A stretch of 64,000 nt of DNA from Candidatus Ulvibacter alkanivorans (GTDB lineage: Bacteria; Bacteroidota; Bacteroidia; Flavobacteriales; Flavobacteriaceae): NCBI RefSeq assembly GCF_003333325.1, contig NZ_QOLC01000098.1, forward strand, positions 1 through 64,000, in the 5' to 3' direction. A program made the translations under genes and the position numbers. Shown here in pieces: positions 19,411 to 28,431 of this stretch. Below the pieces are notes generated by a model. It had not been told where the DNA came from and did not search any database. It saw only the letters and a program-made list of their open reading frames with translations. Numbering within the stretch: position 1 is the stretch's first letter; every line of letters starts with the position of its first letter.

Positions 19411-20121
19411 ATGAAAAATATACTCCTGCTTACACTTACCATTCTTCTTTGCTTTGGATGTAAAGACACCAAGTCCTCCCAAGAGACCGATAACCAATTG
19501 GTTGCTGCTAGCGATACCACAGATTGTGTAGATACGGTAGCATTTGGAGACACCACATTTTGTTTACCAAAAATAGAAGGTATGACCCAAGGCTATGACG
19601 ATCCTATTATAAAGGCCAAAGCCGATGAATTTGATGATCCTCAAAATACTATACTTGCCTATTATGTGCCAACCGCCGTTTTTAAACAACGGGATAGTCT
19701 CGCATTTATCACCTACGATAATTATTACAAGGTCTACACTTCTAATATGGCTAAAAATTACGAGATGAAACCCGTCGAGGTACAAGAGGTAATGCGTGGT
19801 ATGACCGGAGGTATGATGAACAGCACCGTAGCCGAAGTAAATGAAGATTTCAAAAACTCGAACAAACCGCTCGAAATTGGACAGCCCACATTGGTAGAAA
19901 AATACGAAGGGTACAATAACAGTAGTACAGCCATCGTCCTTATGGGTCTAACAACAGATACGGTGGATAAGGTTATGGCAATCGCAATGAACGTATTACT
20001 TGTAAAGGACCGTCTAGTCTTTATGGCACACTACTTAGACTATAACGGCCAAGCATCGATCGAACAGTTAAAAGAAAACAACAGTAACTTCCTAAAAGAA
20101 TTCTATAAAGTTAACAGCTAA
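19411..20121 (+). CDS. Lipoprotein of unknown function
   Basis: A protein of 236 residues. The ATG at 19411, 10 nt after the preceding stop, opens a lipoprotein signal peptide (LLLTLTILLCFGC, lipid Cys17) followed by a Ser/Asp-rich linker. The mature part (CLPKIEGMTQGYDDPIIKAKADEF, ILAYYVPTAVFKQRD, VLLVKDRLVFMAHYLDY) is alpha/beta with no family I recognise. A longer in-frame reading from 19093 is rejected because it overlaps the upstream gene and buries the signal peptide. Confidence 0.78.
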   Translation: MKNILLLTLTILLCFGCKDTKSSQETDNQLVAASDTTDCVDTVAFGDTTFCLPKIEGMTQGYDDPIIKAKADEFDDPQNTILAYYVPTAVFKQRDSLAFITYDNYYKVYTSNMAKNYEMKPVEVQEVMRGMTGGMMNSTVAEVNEDFKNSNKPLEIGQPTLVEKYEGYNNSSTAIVLMGLTTDTVDKVMAIAMNVLLVKDRLVFMAHYLDYNGQASIEQLKENNSNFLKEFYKVNS

Positions 20122-20127
20122 AATTAT

Positions 20128-20556
20128 ATGGAAAACAAATATCCTTTTCACCTCGCTATTCCTGTCCACGATCTTGAAAAATGTCGTGATTTTTATCGTG
20201 ATATCATTGGTTGTTCGGAAGGTCGCAGTAGCGACCACTGGGTCGATTTCGATCTTTTTGGACATCAATTGGTTATACACCTATCGGAAAATGGTGCTAC
20301 TTCCGCAAAAGCAGACGCCAACCCGGTAGATGGAAAACAAGTACCAATTCCTCATTTCGGAGTCGTTTTAGACATGGATACTTTTACAAAATTTTCAGAA
20401 AAATTAAAAAAGCAAAACGTTACCTTTATCATCGAACCTTACATTCGGTTTAAAGGACTCCCTGGCGAACAAGCCACCATGTTCTTTAAAGACCCGTCTG
20501 GAAATGCATTAGAGTTTAAGGCTTTTGCCGACCGAAATCAATTATTCGCTACCTAA
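20128..20556 (+). CDS. VOC family protein (glyoxalase-like)
   Basis: A single vicinal-oxygen-chelate domain pair in 142 residues: FHLAIPVHDLEKCRDFYRDI at the start of the first beta-alpha-beta unit, PHFGVVLDMDTF at the start of the second, and the FKDPSGNALEFKAF closing strand with its metal-ligand Glu. The family holds dioxygenases, glyoxalases and resistance proteins; the substrate cannot be told from sequence. Spacers of 6 nt upstream and 4 nt downstream suggest an operon. Confidence 0.88.
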   Translation: MENKYPFHLAIPVHDLEKCRDFYRDIIGCSEGRSSDHWVDFDLFGHQLVIHLSENGATSAKADANPVDGKQVPIPHFGVVLDMDTFTKFSEKLKKQNVTFIIEPYIRFKGLPGEQATMFFKDPSGNALEFKAFADRNQLFAT

Positions 20557-20560
20557 TTTT

Positions 20561-21580
20561 ATGAAGACCATCCCACCCAAAATAATCCGGCAAATGTTCG
20601 TGTTGCTACTCATCCTTTTAATGGGAACATTGATCTTTAGAGAAATGCTTCCGTACTTATCGGGTGTGCTTGGCGCTATCACTATTTACGTATTGATGCG
20701 AAAGTGGATGGTGAAATTGGTAAAGCGAGGTTGGAATCCTGATCTGGCTGCGGCACTGCTAATGCTGGCCTCCTTTATTGGAATACTGGTGCCAGTCACA
20801 GGAATTGTGCTTATGCTAGGCAATAAGATAGGAGCTGCGGTTCAAAATTCAGAAAAAGTAGTGAAAGCAACCAAAGATCAGTTGGGACAGATCGAGAGTG
20901 AGATAGGCTACGATCTTACATCACAAATAGATGCAGGAGCAGTTTCTAGTTGGTTGTCAAGCAATTTGCAAAGCTTTGCCGGAGGCACCTTTAATATGTT
21001 TATTGCAATTGGACTTATGTACTTTATGTTGTACTATATGTTTACCAATAGAAGAGAATTACGAGAATCACTGCAGGACTATATACCCATAGACAAAGAT
21101 AATCTAAAAATTATAGGCGACGAATCGCAAGCAATGGTTCGGTCAAATGCGTTGGGAATTCCATTAGTAGCCTTGGCGCAAGGTATCATCGCTCTTATCG
21201 GTTTCTTTATTTTTGGAATTAAAGACCCCTTCTTTTGGTTCGTCATTGTTACCATTGGGTCGATGATCCCTTTTGTGGGAACCCTCGTGGGGATCTTACC
21301 CGTTTTTATATTAACGCTTTCTGCCGGCAATACATTTCAAGCATGGGGAATACTATTGTACGGATTTGTAGTTGTTGGCTCCACCGATAATATTATACGA
21401 CTCTACGTATTAAAGAAACTCGACAATGTACATCCACTTATCACCCTTATAGGTGTGATCGTTGGTGTACCGCTGTTTGGGTTTATCGGATTGATTTTTG
21501 GGCCCTTACTAATTAGTCTCTTCTTAATCGTTTTACGCATTTATCGCAAGGAATACGGCAAAGAGAACAACAAGGTGTAA
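20561..21580 (+). CDS. AI-2E family transporter (YdiK/PerM-like membrane protein)
   Basis: Integral membrane protein of 339 residues in the AI-2E/PerM family. N-terminal helices (FVLLLILLMGTLIF, ALLMLASFIGILVPVTGIVLM) are followed by a cytoplasmic or periplasmic insert (residues 95-140) and the conserved C-terminal core GIPLVALAQGIIALIGFFIFG, IPFVGTLVGILPVF, then GVPLFGFIGLIFGPLL. Members include autoinducer-2 exporters and Na+/H+ antiporters, so the substrate is open. The ATG at 20561 was chosen over an upstream one that overlaps the VOC gene. Confidence 0.88.
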   Translation: MKTIPPKIIRQMFVLLLILLMGTLIFREMLPYLSGVLGAITIYVLMRKWMVKLVKRGWNPDLAAALLMLASFIGILVPVTGIVLMLGNKIGAAVQNSEKVVKATKDQLGQIESEIGYDLTSQIDAGAVSSWLSSNLQSFAGGTFNMFIAIGLMYFMLYYMFTNRRELRESLQDYIPIDKDNLKIIGDESQAMVRSNALGIPLVALAQGIIALIGFFIFGIKDPFFWFVIVTIGSMIPFVGTLVGILPVFILTLSAGNTFQAWGILLYGFVVVGSTDNIIRLYVLKKLDNVHPLITLIGVIVGVPLFGFIGLIFGPLLISLFLIVLRIYRKEYGKENNKV

Positions 21581-21582
21581 GG

Positions 21583-22068
21583 ATGTTCACTAAGTTCAAC
21601 AGGACCAACTACCCTCCTACCGAGAAACCAATGATGGTTTGGGATGGCGAATGTGGGTTTTGCAAATATTGGGTAACACGTTGGAAAATGTACACTGGCG
21701 ATCGCATTACCTACAAGACCTATCAAGAAGTTGCGTCCCAATTCAAGGACATTCCATTAAAAGAATTTAAAAAGGCTTCGCGACTAATTGAACCGAACGG
21801 CAGCGTCTATAGCGGTCCCGATTCGGCCTATCGCAGTTTTGCCTATTCCGAAGAAAAACATTGGCCTTGGCACGATTGGTACGAACGATTTCCCGTGTTT
21901 ACCAAGTTAAGCGATCACAGTTATAACTTTATTGCCAAACATCGCTCCTTCTTCTATAAACTCACTGTTTTTTGCTTCGGAAAGGATCCAAAAAATAGTC
22001 GACCCTATTGGTTGTACTACGTATTGCTCATTTTAGCAATACTTTGTGTGCTATGGATTGTTTTATAA
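21583..22068 (+). CDS. DCC family thiol-disulfide oxidoreductase (DUF393)
   Basis: A protein of 161 residues. DGECGFCKYW at residues 21-30 holds the CxxC of the DCC/DUF393 family, a thioredoxin-like group with presumed redox function. The usual single membrane helix is at the very C-terminus (YWLYYVLLILAILCVLWIVL), which would anchor it in the inner membrane. The ATG is 2 nt after the transporter stop, pointing to translational coupling. Confidence 0.88.
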   Translation: MFTKFNRTNYPPTEKPMMVWDGECGFCKYWVTRWKMYTGDRITYKTYQEVASQFKDIPLKEFKKASRLIEPNGSVYSGPDSAYRSFAYSEEKHWPWHDWYERFPVFTKLSDHSYNFIAKHRSFFYKLTVFCFGKDPKNSRPYWLYYVLLILAILCVLWIVL

Positions 22069-22130
22069 CAAAACTTTAAAATAATTTCTGAAGCGCTATT
22101 CCTATCTTTAAGCATCTAAAAATCTAACGC

Positions 22131-22568
22131 ATGTTCGGAAAAAAGAAAAACAAACTTCACTTTAACCCAGGAAACCGAGATACCGGTGTCTCCGAATCGT
22201 ATGCTTCCGAAGAAGTAGACAAAATAGATGAGGCCGATGTAGAAGTGGTTCTTAATAGTGAAGAAGACATCGATAAGAAATTTAGCGGCAGCAACAGTCT
22301 TTCAAAATATGTTCAGCTAGGTAAGATCATGATGCAAATGTTAAAGGACACCAAAAAAGGCAACTACAAACAAGTACCATGGTTTACCATCGCCACTATT
22401 GTAATGGCCTTCTTATATATTTTAAATCCAATGGACATTGTTCCCGATTTTATTCCGGGCATTGGGTATATAGACGATATTGCGATCCTAACGATTGGCG
22501 TTGGTTGGATAGAAAGCGATTTGCACCGCTATTTAGATTGGAAGGTCGAACAAGGTCAAGGTATTTAA
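22131..22568 (+). CDS. YkvA family protein (DUF1232)
   Basis: A protein of 145 residues. The acidic N-terminal 60 residues look disordered. They are followed by the DUF1232 core: VPWFTIATIVMAFLYILNPMDIVPDFIPGIGYIDD is the family signature, with the NPxDxxPDxIPxxGxxDD pattern across a membrane hairpin. The function is unknown; members are often near stress genes. It is the last gene of the forward run and converges on folD with 18 nt between, without a clear terminator. Confidence 0.9.
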   Translation: MFGKKKNKLHFNPGNRDTGVSESYASEEVDKIDEADVEVVLNSEEDIDKKFSGSNSLSKYVQLGKIMMQMLKDTKKGNYKQVPWFTIATIVMAFLYILNPMDIVPDFIPGIGYIDDIAILTIGVGWIESDLHRYLDWKVEQGQGI

Positions 22569-22586
22569 GAGTAACACCTAATACTA

Positions 22587-23465
22587 TTATGCCCTGCGTT
22601 GTTCGCGCGCGAGCAAGGTATTTTTTAGGAGCATAGCAATGGTCATTGGTCCAACACCTCCCGGTACAGGAGTAATGAAACTAGCTTTCTTACTAACATT
22701 TTCAAAATCTACATCTCCGGTAATCACATATCCTTTTGGATGATCTTCGTCTGTAACACGCGTAATTCCTACGTCTATGATCACAGCATCATCTTTTACC
22801 ATTTCAGCTTTTAAGAAATTTGGGACACCCAGGGCCGAAATCACAATATCGGCTTGAGAGGTGATTTGTGTTATGTTCTTAGTATTGCTGTGAGTCAAGG
22901 TTACAGTACTATTACCCGGCCATCCCTTACGACTCATCAATATGCTCATAGGTCGTCCAACGATATGGCTTCTACCAATGACCACGGTGTGTTTTCCTTT
23001 GGTATCCACATCGTATCGCTCTAATAATTCCAAGATCCCGAAAGGCGTAGCAGGAATAAAGGTGGTCATATCTAAAGCCATCTTTCCGAAGTTTTCGGGA
23101 TGAAAACCATCCACATCTTTACTTGGGTCTACGGCCATTAATACTTTTTGCGTATTTATTTGTGGGGGTAAGGGCAATTGTACGATAAATCCGTCGATAT
23201 CGTCATTGGCATTTAATTCTTTGATCTTATGGAGTAGCTCAACTTCACTCGTCGTATGAGGCAAGCGCACCATAGTAGACTCGAACCCCACACGTTCACA
23301 GGCACGAACCTTGCTCCCTACATAGGTTAGGCTCGCTCCGTCATCACCCACAATTACTGCAGCCAAATGTGGAACTTTCTCGCCACGATCTCTCATTTTA
23401 TCGACTTCCGCCTTGATCTCATTCTTAATATCGTTGCTTACTTTTTTACCGTCGAGAATTGTCAT
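22587..23465 (-). CDS. folD: Methylenetetrahydrofolate dehydrogenase / cyclohydrolase
   Basis: Bifunctional enzyme of one-carbon metabolism, converting 5,10-methylene-THF to 10-formyl-THF; 292 residues. Catalytic Lys is in LTYVGSKVRACE, and the signatures VQLPLPPQIN, KDVDGFHPENFG and VVIGRSHIVGRPMSILM (NADP loop) are complete, with PVPGGVGPMTIAML at the C-terminus. It is separated from ffh by 65 nt and probably transcribed with it. Confidence 0.96.
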   Translation of the reverse strand: MTILDGKKVSNDIKNEIKAEVDKMRDRGEKVPHLAAVIVGDDGASLTYVGSKVRACERVGFESTMVRLPHTTSEVELLHKIKELNANDDIDGFIVQLPLPPQINTQKVLMAVDPSKDVDGFHPENFGKMALDMTTFIPATPFGILELLERYDVDTKGKHTVVIGRSHIVGRPMSILMSRKGWPGNSTVTLTHSNTKNITQITSQADIVISALGVPNFLKAEMVKDDAVIIDVGITRVTDEDHPKGYVITGDVDFENVSKKASFITPVPGGVGPMTIAMLLKNTLLAREQRRA

Positions 23466-23530
23466 GTGGCTAGGTTTGTCGATTTGTGCTATTCGTTTAT
23501 TCTTGGTTTGTTGTTTTTTCTTCGGAATGA

Positions 23531-24859
23531 TTAACGCATCTTATTCATCATTTGCATCATCTTACGACCACCGCCACCTTGCATCATCTTCATCATCTTG
23601 CTCATTTGATTGAACTGTTTTAGCAACTGATTTACCTCTTGTACCGAAGTACCGCTTCCTTTGGCGATACGCTTCTTTCTGCTTCCGTTAATAACAGAGG
23701 GTTCTGATCGTTCTTGAGGCGTCATACTATGGATAATCGCTTCAATCCCTTTAAAGGCATCATCGTCAATATCAACTCCTTTTAGCGCTTTTCCGGCACC
23801 AGGGATCATTCCGACGAGATCCTTCATGCTACCCATCTTCTTAACTTGCTGGATCTGTTTTATAAAATCGTCGAACCCAAATTGGTTCTTTGCTATTTTC
23901 TTCTGAAGCTTTCGCGCCTCCTCTTCATCAAATTGTTCTTGCGCACGCTCTACTAAGGAAACCACATCCCCCATCCCAAGGATACGATCTGCCATACGAG
24001 CTGGGTGGAACACATCGATGGCGTCCATCTTCTCCCCTGTACCAATAAATTTAATGGGCTTATCTACAACACTTTTAATCGATATCGCCGCTCCACCACG
24101 AGTATCTCCATCTAATTTGGTCAGCACAACGCCTTCAAAATTAAGTCGGTCGTTAAACGCTTTTGCTGTATTCACCGCATCTTGACCCGTCATCGAATCC
24201 ACGACGAATAAGGTTTCATGAGGCTCTATTGCCGAGTGCACATTCGATATCTCGGTCATCATTTCTTCATCGACCGCAAGGCGTCCCGCTGTATCGACGA
24301 TCACCACATTATGACCATTTTCATTTGCATAAGCAATAGCATTGGTTGCGATCTCGACAGGATTCATATTCCCTTCTTCGCTATACACCTCAACATTGAT
24401 CTGGTCACCAACAACATGCAACTGATTGATCGCTGCCGGACGATATACATCACACGCAACCAATAAAGGCTTTTTCGATTTTTTACTTTTTAGGAAGTTC
24501 GCAAGTTTTCCGGAGAAGGTGGTCTTACCACTACCCTGTAGACCAGCCATTAAAATGACCGTTGGAGCACCACTTAAATTAATACCGGCAGTCTCACCTC
24601 CCATAAGCTCGGTCAATTCATCCTTGACCAATTTTACCATAAGCTGTCCAGGCTGAAGCGTGGTCAATACATCTTGACCTAAGGCTTTTTCTTTTACCGT
24701 ATTGGTAAACTCTTTGGCAATTTTAAAATTAACATCGGCATCTAAAAGTGCACGGCGCACTTCTTTTAACGTTTCTGCTACGTTTACTTCTGTTATACTA
24801 CCATGCCCCTTAAGAACATGTAACGCTTTGTCTAATTTATCGCTTAAATTATCGAACAT
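23531..24859 (-). CDS. ffh: Signal recognition particle protein Ffh
   Basis: GTPase of the signal recognition particle, 442 residues. An N-terminal four-helix bundle is followed by the G domain with GLQGSGKTTFSGKLA (G1), DTAGRLAVDEEM (G3) and TKLDGDTRGGAA (G4). The M domain ends in a Met-rich tail (MSKMMKMMQGGGG, then MMQMMNKMR) that binds signal peptides and 4.5S RNA. No 4.5S RNA gene was recognised in the window. Confidence 0.97.
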   Translation of the reverse strand: MFDNLSDKLDKALHVLKGHGSITEVNVAETLKEVRRALLDADVNFKIAKEFTNTVKEKALGQDVLTTLQPGQLMVKLVKDELTELMGGETAGINLSGAPTVILMAGLQGSGKTTFSGKLANFLKSKKSKKPLLVACDVYRPAAINQLHVVGDQINVEVYSEEGNMNPVEIATNAIAYANENGHNVVIVDTAGRLAVDEEMMTEISNVHSAIEPHETLFVVDSMTGQDAVNTAKAFNDRLNFEGVVLTKLDGDTRGGAAISIKSVVDKPIKFIGTGEKMDAIDVFHPARMADRILGMGDVVSLVERAQEQFDEEEARKLQKKIAKNQFGFDDFIKQIQQVKKMGSMKDLVGMIPGAGKALKGVDIDDDAFKGIEAIIHSMTPQERSEPSVINGSRKKRIAKGSGTSVQEVNQLLKQFNQMSKMMKMMQGGGGRKMMQMMNKMR

Positions 24860-25162
24860 ATGCTTACTACAGTTTTTTAGAATTCAGGCGTTCACGCCCA
24901 AAGCGCAAAGATACTAATTGAAGAGGGAGTAACAAAGAAGAATTTAGTGTTGAAACAACTAATAACTTTCAGAAAAAAACCTGTGAAATATCTTGTCCCA
25001 AAGCACACTTATTTTCATGATGTTTATTCACATAGATCGACTTGATCAAAACTTACTTTTATGAAAAACTTACCATTCTTTAACAAAGGCTTAAGCCGCA
25101 GTATAGGCTAAATACCGAAGTATAGCAGTACCTTTAAAAGAAAAATTAAAAATACAAGATCT
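24860..25162. other. Divergent intergenic region between ffh and old yellow enzyme gene
   Basis: This 303-bp gap holds the ffh promoter (24906-24936) and a small GGCG-TTCA-CGCC hairpin (24887-24898) in the ffh leader. Near the other side is a 16-codon ORF (25061-25111, MKNLPFFNKGLSRSIG) upstream of the ATG at 25163. I see no -33/-7 pair of good quality for the forward gene and no RNA gene. Confidence 0.5.
24906..24936 (-). promoter_or_regulatory. ffh promoter: -33 TTTG, 19-nt spacer, -7 TATCTTTG
   Basis: On the minus strand TTTG (24933-24936) and TATCTTTG (24906-24913) are 19 nt apart counted from the TTG, a very good Bacteroidetes primary promoter. The leader to the ATG would be about 40 nt. 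Confidence 0.75.
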
Positions 25163-26281
25163 ATGAAAGAACAATCCCTGCTGACCCCTTATACACTTGG
25201 TGAAATCGAATTACCAAATCGCGTTATCATGGCCCCAATGACAAGAAGTCGAGCCACGAATGCTGAAAAATCGCCTACCGCCGACATGCATGCAATATAC
25301 TACAAACAACGTGCTTCAGCCGGGCTCATCATTACTGAAGGATCGCAGGTATCGCCACGGGGTGTCGGGTATATTCATACGCCGGGAATACATAGCGAAG
25401 CTCAAGTGAACGGCTGGAAAAAAGTGACCGAGGCAGTGCATGAGGCCGGTGGACGAATATTTATACAACTTTGGCATGTTGGACGTATGTCTCATCCTTA
25501 TTTTCACGACGGAGACAAGCCGATAGGACCTTCGGCCATCAATCCGAATGCTGAATCGTTCACACCGGAAGGCATGAAAGATACTGTTACGCCAAAGGAA
25601 ATGACGCAGAAAGAAATTGACGAAACCATTGCCGAATTTGCTCGCGGAGCACGAAATGCTGTTAAGGCAGGTTTTGACGGTGTTGAGATTCACGCAAGTA
25701 ACGGCTATTTGTTTCACCAATTCTTCAATAGAACGTCAAACCAACGAACCGATAAATACGGCGGGTCTATTGAAAACAGAGGCCGATTTTTATTTGAAGT
25801 ACTCGACGCAATGAAAAAGGAAATTCCGACGAATAGAATCGGAATTCGCATGAACCCTTCGCTACATGGTATCTTCGGAATGACCCTCGATGACGAGACC
25901 ATCCCTACCTTCGATTACATAATCGAAAAGTTAAACACCTACGACCTCGCCTACCTACATCTAAGCGAACCGTTTAACGATGTGAATGATGTTCCTCATG
26001 CCGAAACAGAGATCGCAAAACGCTATCGCCCTATCTATAAAGGCACCTTGATGATAAACAGCGGATTTGATCAAGAAAAAGGAAATGCGGTCATCAACAG
26101 AGGAGATGCCGATCTTGTTGCCTTCGGAAAACTCTTTATATCAAACCCGGATCTAGTAGAGCGGTTTAAGACAGACGCCCCTATTAGTGCTTGGGATAAG
26201 GATACTTTTTACACACAAGGCAAAGAAGGGTATTTAGATTACGAACCAAAGGCTAGTGAAGCATCCGTTCCACAAGCCTAA
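25163..26281 (+). CDS. Old yellow enzyme family alkene reductase
   Basis: FMN-dependent ene-reductase of 372 residues, NemA/OYE class. LPNRVIMAPMTRSRA near the N-terminus, the QLWHVGRMSHP segment, the substrate-binding GVEIHASNGYLFHQFFNRTSNQRTD motif (His and Asn pair) and YGGSIENRGRF are all present. Typical substrates are electrophilic alkenes, nitro compounds and quinones reduced with NADPH. An aldehyde dehydrogenase gene follows after 13 nt, so both may act on reactive carbonyls. Confidence 0.93.
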   Translation: MKEQSLLTPYTLGEIELPNRVIMAPMTRSRATNAEKSPTADMHAIYYKQRASAGLIITEGSQVSPRGVGYIHTPGIHSEAQVNGWKKVTEAVHEAGGRIFIQLWHVGRMSHPYFHDGDKPIGPSAINPNAESFTPEGMKDTVTPKEMTQKEIDETIAEFARGARNAVKAGFDGVEIHASNGYLFHQFFNRTSNQRTDKYGGSIENRGRFLFEVLDAMKKEIPTNRIGIRMNPSLHGIFGMTLDDETIPTFDYIIEKLNTYDLAYLHLSEPFNDVNDVPHAETEIAKRYRPIYKGTLMINSGFDQEKGNAVINRGDADLVAFGKLFISNPDLVERFKTDAPISAWDKDTFYTQGKEGYLDYEPKASEASVPQA

Positions 26282-26294
26282 AAAATTAAAAACT

Positions 26295-27686
26295 ATGAAA
26301 ACAAAAGAAAAAGAAATAACTACGATAAATCCGACCACCGGCGAACCTATTGAAACCTATGCCTATATGACGCAAGAAGAAGCCAATACAGCGGTACGAA
26401 ATTGTCATAAAGCTTTTTTAGAATGGCGACACAAGTCGTTAAAAGATAGAGGAGAACGTATTCAAGCAGTGGGAAATGCCTTAAAAGCGAACAAAGAAGA
26501 ATTGGTACAGCTTATGACCAAAGAAATGGGAAAGCTGTTAAAACAGAGTGAACAAGAGGTTGACCTATGTGCGGGTATTTGTGATTACACAGCTCAAACA
26601 GGTGTTGAAGAATTGATCGATGAAGAACGTGAACTTCCTGACGGCGGAAAAGGTATCATTACCTATTCGCCGATTGGTGTAATTTACGGCATACAACCTT
26701 GGAACTTTCCAACCTATCAAGTAGTTCGTTATGCAATTGCCAATTTAATGGCCGGAAACGGAGTTTTATTAAAACATGCCGAAAGTGTAACAGGCTGCGC
26801 AAAATTATTAGAAAAGATCTTTAAGGAAGCTGGGCTGCCAGAACACTTGTTCACAGTACTCATTATTAGTCATGATCAATCGGATGCAATAATCGAGCAC
26901 GAGTTAGTTCGCGGAGTTACTCTTACCGGAAGTCCCGATGCAGGACGCATCATAGGTAAAAAAGCTGGAGAAAATTTAAAGAAAGCGGTATTAGAACTGG
27001 GAAGTAATGATGCCTATATCGTATTAGAAGATGCGAATATCGACAAGGCTGTAAAACAGTGCGTAACAGGACGAGTCTATAATAACGGTGAAACCTGTGT
27101 AGCCGCCAAACGCTTTATTGTGGTAGACAAGGTATTCAACGAGTTTAAGGAAGCATTTGTAAAACGGATGCAAGGCGTTACCTACGGGGATCCCACCGAC
27201 CCAAATACTCGTTTGGGCCCAATGGCGCGCGAAGACCTTCGGAAAGACCTGCATGAACAAGTAACTAAAAGCGTGGAAAAAGGTGCTACTATCTTATGCG
27301 GAGGTGAAATTCCGGATGGGAAAGGTTTCTTTTATCCGGCAACCGTACTAGCCGATGTGACCCCCGGACAACCTGCCTATGACGATGAGTTGTTTGGACC
27401 GGTAGCTTCTTTGATACGTGCTAAGGACAGTGAGGATGCGATGCGAATTGCTAATGACAGCAGGTATGGTCTTGGCGGGGGTATCTTTAGTGAAGACACC
27501 GATAAAGCCTTCGAACTGGCTCAAAAGTACTTTGACACAGGGATGGTTTTTATAAATTCATTCGGACTGGCGCAACCCAATATGCCGTTTGGAGGGGTTA
27601 AGAATTCAGGCTACGGTCGAGAGCACGGCGGTTTCGGAATTAAAGAATTCGTAAACGTAAAAGCTGTTATGGCGTTAAACGGTTAG
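26295..27686 (+). CDS. NAD(P)-dependent succinate-semialdehyde dehydrogenase-like aldehyde dehydrogenase
   Basis: Aldehyde dehydrogenase of 463 residues close to short GabD/Sad-type succinate-semialdehyde dehydrogenases. Catalytic Glu is in LELGSNDAYIV and catalytic Cys in NNGETCVAAKRF; the cofactor segment GVTLTGSPDAGR and the C-terminal GMVFINSFGLAQPNMPFGGVKNSGYGRE are present. The ATG at 26295 was chosen because an earlier in-frame start overlaps the upstream gene. The exact aldehyde is not proven by sequence; no GABA transaminase gene is nearby. Confidence 0.9.
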   Translation: MKTKEKEITTINPTTGEPIETYAYMTQEEANTAVRNCHKAFLEWRHKSLKDRGERIQAVGNALKANKEELVQLMTKEMGKLLKQSEQEVDLCAGICDYTAQTGVEELIDEERELPDGGKGIITYSPIGVIYGIQPWNFPTYQVVRYAIANLMAGNGVLLKHAESVTGCAKLLEKIFKEAGLPEHLFTVLIISHDQSDAIIEHELVRGVTLTGSPDAGRIIGKKAGENLKKAVLELGSNDAYIVLEDANIDKAVKQCVTGRVYNNGETCVAAKRFIVVDKVFNEFKEAFVKRMQGVTYGDPTDPNTRLGPMAREDLRKDLHEQVTKSVEKGATILCGGEIPDGKGFFYPATVLADVTPGQPAYDDELFGPVASLIRAKDSEDAMRIANDSRYGLGGGIFSEDTDKAFELAQKYFDTGMVFINSFGLAQPNMPFGGVKNSGYGREHGGFGIKEFVNVKAVMALNG

Positions 27687-27703
27687 TGTAAGTCTAAGGA
27701 TTT

Positions 27704-27738
27704 AAAAAAAAGCTACCTGGATGAAGGTGGCTTTTTTA
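27704..27738 (+). terminator. Intrinsic terminator after the aldehyde dehydrogenase gene
   Basis: A run of A, the stem AGCTACC (27711-27717) / GGTGGCT (27726-27732, one G-T pair) and T6 follow the stop codon by about 20 nt. Confidence 0.8.
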
Positions 27739-27812
27739 GTTTAAAAGACAGGTCAACTCTTTATTTCCTTAAAATGTTTTAATACCTTAGTAACGCTTAA
27801 ATGTTCACTAAC

Positions 27813-28163
27813 ATGGCCAAACATCGCATCTTCACAACCTCTTTTGCAAGTGTCTATCCTTATTATGTTCAGAAAGCGGAAAAAAAAGGAAAGACCAAAG
27901 CGGAAGTGGACACGATAATTTTTTGGCTTACGGGCTACGACCAACAGTCTTTTCAGAAACAATTAGACACTAAAGTAGACTTTGAAACCTTTTTTGCAGA
28001 AGCACCACAATTAAATCCGAACGTCACTAAGATCACAGGAGTTATTTGTGGCCATCGTGTGGAAGAGATCGAAGATGAGCTCATGCAAAAGATCCGATAC
28101 CTCGACAAGCTGGTTGATGAACTTGCAAGAGGTAAGGCCATGGAAAAAATTCTACGCTCGTAA
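27813..28163 (+). CDS. DUF2200 family protein
   Basis: A cytosolic protein of 116 residues matching DUF2200 over its full length: [42 protein letters not shown], then [14 protein letters not shown] and [30 protein letters not shown]. The start MAKHRI is the family start; an in-frame ATG 12 nt upstream is possible. The function is unknown. No partner gene stands out. Confidence 0.88.
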   Translation: MAKHRIFTTSFASVYPYYVQKAEKKGKTKAEVDTIIFWLTGYDQQSFQKQLDTKVDFETFFAEAPQLNPNVTKITGVICGHRVEEIEDELMQKIRYLDKLVDELARGKAMEKILRS

Positions 28164-28329
28164 CAATTTCCTAATCGACTGTTTTACTTTTTAGAGCGCA
28201 AACATTTTCTTGCTGTTTTGTAAAATTCACGGGAGTTTATGTAACCCATTGATATTCATTTGCATGCGCACAGATGCGTCTTAACATATTTTTTTTACGA
28301 ACATTCCTACAAGCAATCTAATTTTTAAC

Positions 28330-28337
28330 TATATTTG
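28330..28337 (+). promoter_or_regulatory. Probable -7 element (TATATTTG) before the 28432 gene
   Basis: TATATTTG fits the -7 consensus. Transcription would start near 28344, giving a leader of about 90 nt to the GTG start at 28432. No good -33 is visible. Confidence 0.4.
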
Positions 28338-28390
28338 ATATACCCTATTGATTTCCAATCACCTACTATGTGCATGCGTTTCCTGTAAAA

Positions 28391-28410
28391 CCGGTACGGG
28401 GGAATACCGG
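28391..28410 (+). promoter_or_regulatory. Perfect hairpin in the leader of the 28432 gene
   Basis: CCGGTA (28391-28396) and TACCGG (28405-28410) form a perfect 6-bp stem with an 8-nt G-rich loop, ending 21 nt before the proposed GTG start. It could be an RNA control element or a protein-binding dyad. Confidence 0.35.
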
Positions 28411-28431
28411 TCCATTAAAAACATAGTTGGG

